In this document: positions 1 through 5,435 of the stretch, in pieces
Position numbering within the stretch: the first letter of the stretch is position 1
Layout of the letters: every line of letters starts with the position of its first letter
Assembly: GCA_003532195.1 (NCBI GenBank)
Contig: DOFA01000267.1
Location: forward strand, 1 to 6,610
Direction of reading: 5' to 3'
Source of the DNA: Clostridiales bacterium
Lineage (GTDB): Bacteria; Bacillota; Clostridia; Saccharofermentanales; UBA5734
DNA length: 6,610 nucleotides
Program-made: the position numbers and the translations under genes
Notes under the pieces: generated by a model
What the model was told of the DNA's origin: nothing
What the model saw: only the letters and a program-made list of their open reading frames with translations
Databases searched by the model: none

Positions 1-94
1 ATTCCGTTTCCCAGTAACGAATGACATAGGGTTCAACACTGAGAATCTTGCTCACTTCTCCAATACGGAAATAAGCCTTTTCGGGAATGATGTT
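1..94 (-). CDS. MerR-family regulator, N-terminal fragment (runs off left edge)
   Basis: Read on the minus strand from about base 91 down to base 2, the sequence encodes 29 residues that fit the start of a MerR winged-helix DNA-binding domain. They include YFRIGEVSKIL (helix-turn-helix) and EPYVIRYWETE (wing and the highly conserved RYWE segment). This form of MerR start is typical of Desulfobacterota and related phyla. The rest of the gene lies beyond the left edge. No natural start codon is seen: the only in-frame ATG upstream is at 122-124, which lies inside the sugar isomerase gene on the other strand and would add residues unlike a MerR N-terminus. Base composition is lower in G+C than everything to its right. 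The protein match is clear although short. Whether this fragment truly sits beside the isomerase in a genome is doubtful. Confidence 0.75.
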
Positions 95-100
95 AAGGCC
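92..100. other. Abrupt junction between MerR fragment and truncated isomerase
   Basis: MerR-like coding on the minus strand stops being recognisable at about base 92. Isomerase-like coding on the + strand becomes recognisable at about base 98 (AGYDALELHL). Both genes lose their proper starts here, and G+C jumps from 43 to 64 per 100 bases. A head-to-head gene pair would have room for two starts and a promoter, and here there is none. The join is therefore a rearrangement or an assembly/amplification chimera. The exact breakpoint is uncertain by several bases. Confidence 0.65.
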
Positions 101-841
101 GGTTACGACGCCCTTGAGCTGCATCTGCAGAGTCCCCGCCAGTATGATGCCCAACGGCTGAAACAAGCCGCGGCGAGCGAGGGCCTGGCTTTCTGCGCCA
201 TTTCCACCGGGCTGGAATACCTGAACAACGGCCTTTCTTTGATCAGCGAAGACGCCGGGATCCGATCGGCCGCCATATCCCGCCTGCGGGAACACATCGA
301 TCTGTGCGCTCAGCTGGACTGCCTGCTGGTCGTCGGCACCATGCGCGCCCAGATTCCGGATCCGGACCGGCGCCGACGCTGCGAAACCTGGCTGAGCGAG
401 GCGCTGCTCGAACTGGCCGCCTATGGCCGCGAACAGGGGGTCGGGCTGGTCGTGGAATCGATCATGCGTTATATCACCAATTATCTTAATACGGTTCCGG
501 AAACCGTTGATTATCTGCGCCGCCTGGCCCAGCCCAACCTGACCCTGCATATCGACACGCATTCCATGATCGTTGAAGATCCCGATCCGGCGGCTGCCAT
601 CCGCTATGCCAGCAGCGACATCGGCTATGTTCATTTTTCCGACAGCAACCGGCGCTTTCCCGGCGGCGGCAGCGTTGATTTCAAATCAATCATGGCAGCT
701 TTGCTCGAGATCGGTTACGCCGGCTATATTGGCCTGGAATGCATCCCCTGGCCGGACGCCTGGCAATGCGCCAAGCTGGGTCTGGATTATGTCCGAGCCC
801 TGGAAACCTGCCTGCGCATCGAGGCGCTGCGCCGGAAATAA
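98..841 (+). CDS. Sugar (phosphate) isomerase/epimerase, xylose-isomerase-like TIM barrel, N-terminus missing
   Basis: This is a metal-dependent ketose epimerase/isomerase of the AP-endonuclease-2 fold (PF01261), the family holding tagatose 3-epimerase and 5-keto-L-gluconate epimerase. About 247 residues remain, against a usual 270-290. The first strand of the barrel is missing because the MerR junction intervenes. Probable metal or catalytic residues are all present: Glu (codon 455-457, VVESIMRY), Asp and His in HIDTH (548-562), His in VHFSDSNR (632-634), and Glu in GLECIPW (737-739). The segment VVES-RY-TN-LNTV and the DSNR-PGGG-DF motif fit the epimerase side of the family. The frame stays open to the left edge, but the residues before about base 98 are antisense to MerR and do not fit the family. 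A TTG at 239 is too far inside to be the start. It is probably the first gene of the catabolic cluster, 83 bp before the first transaldolase-like gene. The substrate is not readable from sequence; a ketohexuronate or keto-sugar acid would suit the neighbours. Confidence 0.85.
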   Translation, partial: AGYDALELHLQSPRQYDAQRLKQAAASEGLAFCAISTGLEYLNNGLSLISEDAGIRSAAISRLREHIDLCAQLDCLLVVGTMRAQIPDPDRRRRCETWLSEALLELAAYGREQGVGLVVESIMRYITNYLNTVPETVDYLRRLAQPNLTLHIDTHSMIVEDPDPAAAIRYASSDIGYVHFSDSNRRFPGGGSVDFKSIMAALLEIGYAGYIGLECIPWPDAWQCAKLGLDYVRALETCLRIEALRRK

Positions 842-860
842 TGATCGCAAACAGGACCTG

Positions 861-912
861 ACCGGTCTCCAGCCGGTATGAAACATTGCTTTGCAGCCGG
901 CTGCGGGCCGGC
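861..912 (+). promoter_or_regulatory. Palindromes and hairpins in the isomerase-transaldolase gap
   Basis: The 83-bp gap 842-924 holds ACCGG (861-865) pairing with CCGGT (873-877). It also holds a perfect 12-bp palindrome GCAGCCGGCTGC (893-904) with a central CG, the symmetry LacI-family operators usually have. GCCGG (896-900) can alternatively pair with CCGGC (908-912), directly before the ribosome binding site at 914-920. No T-run follows, so it is not a classical terminator. It may be an operator or a structure that tunes translation. In GC-rich DNA such short palindromes also arise by chance. Confidence 0.3.
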
Positions 913-913
913 A

Positions 914-920
914 GAGGAGG
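914..920 (+). promoter_or_regulatory. Ribosome binding site fixing the first transaldolase start
   Basis: GAGGAGG lies 4 bases before ATG 925. It selects this start over the in-frame TTG at 886, which would add 13 residues that do not match the paralogue downstream. Confidence 0.8.
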
Positions 921-924
921 AAAC

Positions 925-1956
925 ATGGCTGTTAATGAATTTTTACGTTGGATGACATCGTCGACCCAATCCCTGTACTGGCACGACAGCGCCAATATCG
1001 ATGAGCTGGATGAAGCGATCAGCAACGGGGCGGTGGGTGTCACCACCAATCCGTTCCTGGTCAACTTGACTTTGCATGCCGATCCGGATTTCTGGCGCCA
1101 GCAAGGCATCAGCCAGGCTGGCACAGCGGAGGGCGATGCCCGGGCGGAAGAGCTGATCCGCCAGGTTACGACCTTTGTCGCCAACAAAATGGCTCCCTTC
1201 CGCGCCCGGGGCTATGGCCGGGGTTATGTCTGCGGCCAGCTCAATCCCAACCGTCCCGGACAGGAAGGCCTCATGATGGAACAGGCCAGCCGCTATGCGG
1301 ACTGGGCGCCCAATGTGGTGATCAAAATTCCGGCCACCCAGGCCGGCATCATCATCCTGGAAGAATGTGTCGCCCGAGGCTGGAATGTCGCGGCGACCGT
1401 CAGCTTCACGGTTCCCCAGGTTCTGGCCGTCGGCGAAGCCTTTCAGCGCGGCGCAGTTAAAGCCCGCGCCCGGGGCATCGAGCCGGGCCTGGGCATCGCC
1501 GTGGTGATGGTCGGTCGGCTGGACGACTATCTGCGCGACGTCATGTACGACAGCCGCTCCGCGGCAACCGAAGCGGATGTCATCTGGGCCGGCACGGCGG
1601 CGATCAAGCGGGCTTACGGGATTTTCCAGGAGCGCGGCTATGAGAGCATCCTGATGCCGGCCGGCTGCCGCGGCGCCTATCACATCACGGAAGTGGCCGG
1701 CGCGAAGATGATTATGTCAATCGCCCCCAAGATCGCCAAAATGCTGGCGCCGCTACAGGGACCCTTTGCCGAACGGATCAGCATTCCGGTCGATCCGGCG
1801 ATTATCAGCCGCCTGCAAACCATGAAGGAATTTGTCAAAGCTTATGAACCGGACGGTATGACGCCGGAAGAGTTCATCACCTTCGGGTCGACCAACCGCA
1901 CCCTGAACCAGTTCTGCGACAGCGGCTGGAATCCGCTGCGGAACTTCACGCTTTAA
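925..1956 (+). CDS. Transaldolase-fold class I aldolase, paralogue 1
   Basis: A 343-residue cytoplasmic TIM-barrel enzyme of the transaldolase family, which forms a Schiff base with a ketose and moves or releases a dihydroxyacetone unit. Visible in order: HDS with Asp21 (E. coli TalB Asp17); GVTTNP at 38-43, the family signature; Gln105 in GQLNP, where TalB has catalytic Glu96 and fructose-6-phosphate aldolase (FSA) has Gln59; Lys134 in IKIPAT, the Schiff-base lysine (TalB Lys132); Ala156 (TalB Asn154, FSA Leu107); Thr158 (TalB Thr156); Met195-Val-Gly-Arg198, where TalB has Phe178 and FSA Tyr131; and Arg249 in PAGCRG, matching TalB phosphate-binding Arg228. A C-terminal block EFVKAYEPDG is shared with the next gene. 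It is therefore catalytically equipped but neither a standard transaldolase nor a standard FSA. The 82-bp gap to its paralogue and the shared strand suggest one transcript. Family certain; substrate inferred only. Confidence 0.9.
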   Translation: MAVNEFLRWMTSSTQSLYWHDSANIDELDEAISNGAVGVTTNPFLVNLTLHADPDFWRQQGISQAGTAEGDARAEELIRQVTTFVANKMAPFRARGYGRGYVCGQLNPNRPGQEGLMMEQASRYADWAPNVVIKIPATQAGIIILEECVARGWNVAATVSFTVPQVLAVGEAFQRGAVKARARGIEPGLGIAVVMVGRLDDYLRDVMYDSRSAATEADVIWAGTAAIKRAYGIFQERGYESILMPAGCRGAYHITEVAGAKMIMSIAPKIAKMLAPLQGPFAERISIPVDPAIISRLQTMKEFVKAYEPDGMTPEEFITFGSTNRTLNQFCDSGWNPLRNFTL

Positions 1957-1980
1957 GCCGCCGGCCGATCCGGCTCGAAC

Positions 1981-2024
1981 TGAAAATCTGGCTTGATCAT
2001 GAAAAGCTGATTCAACAATGAAAT
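1981..2024 (+). repeat. Three TGAAA repeats at 19-bp spacing before the second transaldolase
   Basis: The 82-bp gap 1957-2038 begins with a weak GC hairpin (GCCGG 1960-1964 with CCGGC 1970-1974), then turns A+T-rich. TGAAAATCTG (1981), TGAAAAGCTG (2000) and TGAAATAAGG (2019) start exactly 19 bp apart. The first two share 9 of 10 bases; the third keeps only TGAAA and runs into the ribosome binding site AAGGAG (2025-2030). TGAAA is a common half-site in LacI-family operators, so a regulatory role is possible but not shown. Confidence 0.3.
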
Positions 2025-2038
2025 AAGGAGAAAATCCT

Positions 2039-3094
2039 ATGAGTAAAACTTATTTTGACTGGCTCGCTCAAGCGACGCCCACCCGCTGGTGGCATGATTC
2101 AGGCAGCCCGGATGAAATTCTGCTGGCCAGGCAGCGCGGCGCGCTCGGCGTCACGACCAATCCGGTCCTGACCTTCCGAACCTTCCGCTCCGAACCGGAA
2201 TTCTGGCAGGATAAGGTGGCGCAAATTCCCCAGGATCTCGATTTTGAAGCGCACGCCGAAGCCTTGCTGAAACTGGTGGCAACCTATGCCGCCGGCCAAT
2301 TTACGGATGTCTTCGCCGCGTCGGGCGGCCAGCACGGCCTGGCCCTGGGGCAGCTCAATCCCGGCCGGGCCGGCGACGCCTCCGGCATGCTGGCGCAGGC
2401 ACGCCGGATCCACAGCTGGGGCGACAACATCGCGATCAAACTGCCGGCCACCCGCTCCGGGGTGACGGTCGTGGAAGAACTGGCCGCCGAAGGCATCCCG
2501 ATTTGCGCGACCCTGAACGTCTCGGTCGCCCAGGCGCTGGCGGTGGCCGAAGCTTACGAGCGTGGCGCCAAAAGGGCTGAAGCCGCCGGCATCCGGCCGG
2601 CCCTCTGCCTGGTCGTCCAGCAGGTCGGGCGTCTCGACGATTACCTGCGCGATGTCGCCCACGACATGCTGTCCGGGCTGGAAGAAGAAGAAATCATCCA
2701 GACCGGCCTGGCGGTGGCCAAACGGACTTACGCCATTTTCCAGGAAAAGGGTTATCGTTCCGTGATTATGCCGGCCGGACTGCGCGGCCCCTATCATTTG
2801 ACAGAAATGGCCGGCGGCAAAGTCACCTTCTCGATCACCACCCGGGTCCAGGATATGATCCTGGCCGCGGATCCGCCCCGGGATATCCGGATCGACAAAC
2901 CGATCGAACCGGCGGTCATCCGCCGCCTGATGAAAATCCCGGAATTTGTCCGCGCCTATGAACCCGACGGACTCCAGCCGGCTGACTTCATTACATACGG
3001 CGTGATCCAGAAACTGCTGTCCCAGTTTGCGGAAACTGGCTGGGCGCCGCTGGAAACCTATGGCACCGAGCGCAAGACCGGGCGCTGGATCTGA
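2039..3094 (+). CDS. Transaldolase-fold class I aldolase, paralogue 2
   Basis: A 351-residue paralogue of the preceding gene. Over residues 131-206 a hand alignment gives 40 of 76 identities with no gaps, and the key residues carry the same numbers. Visible: Asp20 in HDS; GVTTNP at 37-42; Gln105 in GQLNP (TalB Glu96, FSA Gln59); Schiff-base Lys134 in IKLPAT; Cys156; Thr158; Gln195-Val-Gly-Arg198 (TalB Phe178, FSA Tyr131); Arg249 in PAGLRG; and the C-terminal EFVRAYEPDG block. Both copies thus changed the same positions but differ at residue 195 (Met against Gln), so they may handle different substrates or epimers, or form a mixed oligomer. AAGGAG at 2025-2030 lies 8 bases before the ATG. GarR begins 16 bases downstream, indicating cotranscription. 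The last eight or so residues (ERKTGRWI) extend past the end of paralogue 1. Confidence 0.9.
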   Translation: MSKTYFDWLAQATPTRWWHDSGSPDEILLARQRGALGVTTNPVLTFRTFRSEPEFWQDKVAQIPQDLDFEAHAEALLKLVATYAAGQFTDVFAASGGQHGLALGQLNPGRAGDASGMLAQARRIHSWGDNIAIKLPATRSGVTVVEELAAEGIPICATLNVSVAQALAVAEAYERGAKRAEAAGIRPALCLVVQQVGRLDDYLRDVAHDMLSGLEEEEIIQTGLAVAKRTYAIFQEKGYRSVIMPAGLRGPYHLTEMAGGKVTFSITTRVQDMILAADPPRDIRIDKPIEPAVIRRLMKIPEFVRAYEPDGLQPADFITYGVIQKLLSQFAETGWAPLETYGTERKTGRWI

Positions 3095-3110
3095 AAAGGA
3101 GGCATGAAAC

Positions 3111-4022
3111 ATGCAAACTGTTGGATTTATCGGCTTGGGCATCATGGGCCGGCCCATGGCCCTCAATTTACTCAAAGCCGGCTATTCGCTCAAGGTTTTT
3201 GACCTGAACCAGGCTGCCGTGCAGGCGGTCGGCGCGGCGGGCGCCGAAGCCTGCGCTTCGATCGGCGCCGTGGCCGCCGAGTGCATGACCTTAATCACCA
3301 TGCTGCCCAATTCGCCGCAGGTCAGGGAAGTGGCACTGGGTCCGGGTGGCATTAGCGAAAACGCCCGGCCGGGCACCTTGCTGATCGACATGAGCTCGAT
3401 CGCGCCGGCCGCGGCGCAGGAAGTCGCCGCCACCTTGCTCGCCAGGGGGATCCGTATGCTCGACGCCCCGGTTTCCGGCGGCGAGCCCAAAGCCGTCGAC
3501 GGAACGCTGGCGATCATGGCCGGCGGCAGCGAAACCGATTTCGCCGAGGCCAAACCGCTGTTTGATATCCTTGGCGCCTCGGCTGTGCTGATCGGGCCGG
3601 TCGGCAGCGGCAATACCTGCAAACTGACCAACCAGATCATCGTCGCCCTGAACATAGCCGCCCTGAGCGAAGGCCTGATGCTGGCCGAAAAAGCCGGCAC
3701 CGATCCGGAAAAGGTCTTCCAGGCTATTCGCGGCGGCCTGGCAGGCAGCACAGTCATGAACGCCAAAGCCCCGATGATCCTGGACGGCAATTTCAAGCCG
3801 GGCTTTAAGATCGACCTGCACATCAAGGACCTGAACAACGCCCTGGAAACCGGCGCGCTCACCGGCTCCCCCCTGCCGCTGACCGCCGCGGTCCAGCAGA
3901 TGTTCCAGACCCTGCGCGCCGACGGCGCCGGCCAAAGCGACCATTCGGCGCTGGTCCGTTATTACGAGAAACTGGCCGGCACGCAGGTCCGGCGCGATCC
4001 GCCAGCCGATCCTTTGGCCTGA
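3111..4022 (+). CDS. garR: Tartronate semialdehyde reductase (2-hydroxy-3-oxopropionate reductase)
   Basis: 303 residues, the usual length. It reduces tartronate semialdehyde to D-glycerate with NAD(P)H in the cytosol, and belongs to the beta-hydroxyacid dehydrogenase family. An N-terminal Rossmann fold carries GLGIMG (8-13), with Asp31 at the end of strand 2, which leans towards NADH. Further on are IDMSSIAP, the substrate-binding motif DAPVSGGEPKAVDGTL starting at Asp118, and GNTCK with catalytic Lys171. Several stretches are close to what I recall of E. coli GarR rather than to generic 3-hydroxyisobutyrate dehydrogenases: MLPNSP, QAIRGGLAGSTV, KAPM, FKPGF-IDLHIKDL, PLTAAV and DHSAL-YYEKLA. 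AAAGGAGG at 3095-3102 sits 8 bases before the ATG; an ATG at 3104 is out of frame. It follows the second aldolase by 16 bp and precedes the LacI gene by 17 bp. Its product specificity is the main clue to the pathway: an upstream step should release tartronate semialdehyde. Confidence 0.9.
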   Translation: MQTVGFIGLGIMGRPMALNLLKAGYSLKVFDLNQAAVQAVGAAGAEACASIGAVAAECMTLITMLPNSPQVREVALGPGGISENARPGTLLIDMSSIAPAAAQEVAATLLARGIRMLDAPVSGGEPKAVDGTLAIMAGGSETDFAEAKPLFDILGASAVLIGPVGSGNTCKLTNQIIVALNIAALSEGLMLAEKAGTDPEKVFQAIRGGLAGSTVMNAKAPMILDGNFKPGFKIDLHIKDLNNALETGALTGSPLPLTAAVQQMFQTLRADGAGQSDHSALVRYYEKLAGTQVRRDPPADPLA

Positions 4023-4027
4023 ACCCG

Positions 4028-4037
4028 GCCGCGCGGC
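4028..4037. promoter_or_regulatory. Perfect palindrome directly before the LacI-family start
   Basis: GCCGCGCGGC is a 10-bp perfect inverted repeat with central CG, ending 2 bases before GTG 4040. It occupies the place where a ribosome binding site should be, and none is visible. It could be an autoregulatory operator or simply GC-rich sequence that lowers initiation. Confidence 0.25.
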
Positions 4038-4039
4038 TT

Positions 4040-5050
4040 GTGAACCAGCTGAACCGTAAAGTTACGCTCAAAGATATCGCCGATGCTGCCGGCGTTTCCC
4101 TCATGACCGTATCCAAGGTCCTGAACCGCAAGGGCGGCATCTCCGGGGAAACCAGCCGGCGCGTCCTGGAAATTGCCGGCCGCCTGAATTACCGGCCGAA
4201 CCAGATTGCCCGCAGCCTGCGCAGCGATGAAACCCGGACCCTGGGCTTCGTGGTCTCCGACAGCTCGCAACTGGTGTTTGCCAAAATCATCCGCGCCGCT
4301 GAAGAGGCAGCCCGTCAGGAAGGCTACAGCGTTATTGTCGCCAACACGGACCAGAAGGCCGAACGGGAAAAACATGCCGTCGAGGTGCTGCTGAACAAGC
4401 GTATCGACGGCCTGATCCTTGGCGCGCCCCTGCATACCGGCGAGGAAGATATCCACGAGCTGGTCCGCTTCGGAACGCCGCTGGTCCTGCTCATGCGCAC
4501 CAGCCCGGCGGCGGCTGTGGACTGCGTCATCAACGACAATGTCCGCGGCGGTTATGAAATCATGAACTGCCTGCTGGAAAACAATTGCACAGATCTCTAT
4601 TTTCTGACGATGCCGCCGCAGACCCAGAGCACCCGGACCCGTCTCGAAGGCAACCGTCTGGCGCTGGCGGAACACGGCCGGGGGCTGGCCGAAGATCACA
4701 TTCGCTATTGCGACCCGTTTATTGAAGAAGGATATAAAGCCATGACCGGACTTCTCGAGCAGGGCGTGCGCGGCGGCGGCGTGTGCTGCGGCTGCGACAC
4801 GATTGCCATCGGGGCGATCCGGGCGATCCAGGACCGCCGGCTATCGGTGCCCGGCGATTTTTACGTCACCGGCTATGACGACATCGAACTGGCCGATTAT
4901 CTCAGCGTGCCGCTGACGACGATGCGCCAGCCGAAAGAGGACCTTGGCCGCGAAGGAGTCCGCCTGCTGCTGGACCGAATCCGGAATCCGGGCCAGCCGG
5001 GCCGCCAGATTGTCCTGCCCAGCACCTTGATCCGGCGCCGGTCGGCCTAG
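4040..5050 (+). CDS. LacI-family transcriptional regulator
   Basis: 336 residues, standard length. The N-terminal helix-turn-helix is at about 10-30 (LKDIADAAGVSLMTVSKVLN), with recognition-helix positions Leu21, Met22 and Lys26 that should set operator choice. The hinge helix is RPNQIARSLRS at 52-62, with the minor-groove leucine Leu60. A periplasmic-binding-protein-like sensor domain follows from about residue 65. It ends with the family blocks GYDDIELADYL and LTTMRQP. An odd CCGC cluster precedes the DTIAIGA helix, where many relatives have a hydrophobic stretch and Asn-Asp. The start is GTG, 17 bp after garR, with no clear ribosome binding site, so translation may be coupled to garR and kept low. 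By position it is the local, probably autoregulated, repressor of the epimerase-aldolase-garR cluster, responding to a pathway sugar or sugar acid. The effector cannot be read from sequence. Confidence 0.93.
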   Translation: MNQLNRKVTLKDIADAAGVSLMTVSKVLNRKGGISGETSRRVLEIAGRLNYRPNQIARSLRSDETRTLGFVVSDSSQLVFAKIIRAAEEAARQEGYSVIVANTDQKAEREKHAVEVLLNKRIDGLILGAPLHTGEEDIHELVRFGTPLVLLMRTSPAAAVDCVINDNVRGGYEIMNCLLENNCTDLYFLTMPPQTQSTRTRLEGNRLALAEHGRGLAEDHIRYCDPFIEEGYKAMTGLLEQGVRGGGVCCGCDTIAIGAIRAIQDRRLSVPGDFYVTGYDDIELADYLSVPLTTMRQPKEDLGREGVRLLLDRIRNPGQPGRQIVLPSTLIRRRSA

Positions 5051-5059
5051 CCGGCGCTG
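5033..5059 (+). terminator. Strong GC hairpin over the LacI-gene stop codon
   Basis: GCGCCGG (5035-5041) pairs with CCGGCGC (5051-5057). The stem extends by a G-U and a C-G pair to 5033/5059, with a 9-base loop that includes the end of the TAG stop. No U-tract follows, so it is at best an atypical or Rho-aided terminator, or an mRNA 3' stabiliser separating the sugar genes from the two genes downstream. Confidence 0.35.
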
Positions 5060-5106
5060 CCCGATTGAGTCGGAAACGACGCCAACGCGAGCAGTCAGGA
5101 CATATC

Positions 5107-5113
5107 CAGGAGG
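5107..5113 (+). promoter_or_regulatory. Ribosome binding site fixing the small membrane protein start
   Basis: CAGGAGG ends 5 bases before ATG 5119. It favours this start over an in-frame TTG at 5065, which would add 18 charged residues; the ATG at 5114 is out of frame. Confidence 0.7.
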
Positions 5114-5118
5114 ATGCC

Positions 5119-5406
5119 ATGGACGAACAAAAAGATACGAAAAAGCCGCGCAGCATCTTCAAGACGCTGTTTGCCGTCAGCTATATCGGACTGGCGGTTT
5201 CATCCATCTTGCTTTTTGTGTTCATGCACACCAGCCTGACCGGCTGGTTGATCGCCTTGGGAATACTTCTGGTCTCGGCCGGCGCCCAATTCACCTTGGA
5301 TGAAAAAAAAGGCTGCTCAACCGCATTTATTATTTTTCTGCTGACTTTGGCCGCCCTGATGGTTATCTTTCTGCTGACGACCGATACCAGCGCCTTCATG
5401 GGTTAA
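5119..5406 (+). CDS. Small three-helix membrane protein, function unknown
   Basis: 95 residues; not recognised as a named family. A charged, Lys-rich N-terminus (residues 1-15, MDEQKDTKKPR) is followed by three hydrophobic segments at about 16-36, 40-60 and 67-88. A short charged loop DEKKG (61-65) sits between the second and third, and the C-terminus is short. There is no signal-peptide cleavage site, cysteine pair or catalytic motif. The positive N-terminus and the DEKK loop both suggest cytoplasmic faces, which three plain crossings satisfy only in part, so topology is uncertain. G+C is about 53% in the part counted, below the sugar genes. It lies 68 bp after the LacI gene, past a hairpin, and about 30 bp before the amidohydrolase, so it may be cotranscribed with the latter. 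The open frame, good ribosome binding site and membrane pattern make it a real gene. Confidence 0.75.
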   Translation: MDEQKDTKKPRSIFKTLFAVSYIGLAVSSILLFVFMHTSLTGWLIALGILLVSAGAQFTLDEKKGCSTAFIIFLLTLAALMVIFLLTTDTSAFMG

Positions 5407-5422
5407 GCAGAATGATTCAGAG

Positions 5423-5428
5423 TGAGGA
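5423..5428 (+). promoter_or_regulatory. Ribosome binding site favouring the 5436 start of the amidohydrolase
   Basis: TGAGGA ends 7 bases before ATG 5436. The in-frame ATG at 5412, only 6 bases after the previous stop, has just a weak AAGCAG before it and would add eight residues ahead of the conserved IDMHTH strand. Confidence 0.55.
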
Positions 5429-5435
5429 ATGTACT

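Noticed and set aside
239..841. TTG at 239 as the true start of the isomerase
   Set aside because: Family-conserved residues (AGYDALELHL and the AISTG strand) lie upstream in the same frame, and no ribosome binding site precedes the TTG.
878..894. TGAAACATTGCTTTGCA as a classical LacI-type operator
   Set aside because: Only four of the six outer positions are symmetric, and the central CG is absent.
886..924. TTG at 886 as the start of the first transaldolase-like gene
   Set aside because: The GAGGAGG at 914-920 points to ATG 925, and the paralogue begins at the matching place.
1960..1974. Hairpin GCCGG/CCGGC after the first aldolase as a terminator
   Set aside because: Only a 5-bp stem with no T-run; such stems are common in this GC-rich sequence.
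1993..2021. Promoter with TTGATC (1993-1998) as -35 and CAATGA (2016-2021) as -10
   Set aside because: The -10 match is poor and the placement leaves almost no leader before the ribosome binding site.
2099..3175. Long open frame on the minus strand opposite the second aldolase (and similar ones at 943-1683, 3182-3862, 3291-3944 and 3962-4699)
   Set aside because: They are antisense shadows of well-identified genes in GC-rich DNA. Their predicted proteins match no family I know, and stop codons are simply rare here.
925..4022. Sulfoglycolysis by the sulfo-transaldolase pathway (transaldolase plus a beta-hydroxyacid dehydrogenase)
   Set aside because: The reductase resembles GarR throughout, not a sulfolactaldehyde reductase. 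The sulfofructose transaldolases I recall are shorter and FSA-like, and no sulfoquinovosidase or sulfonate exporter is visible. Kept only as an analogy.
5412..5435. ATG 5412 as the amidohydrolase start
   Set aside because: Possible, but its ribosome binding site is weak. ATG 5436 has a better one and sits at the usual distance from the IDMHTH strand.
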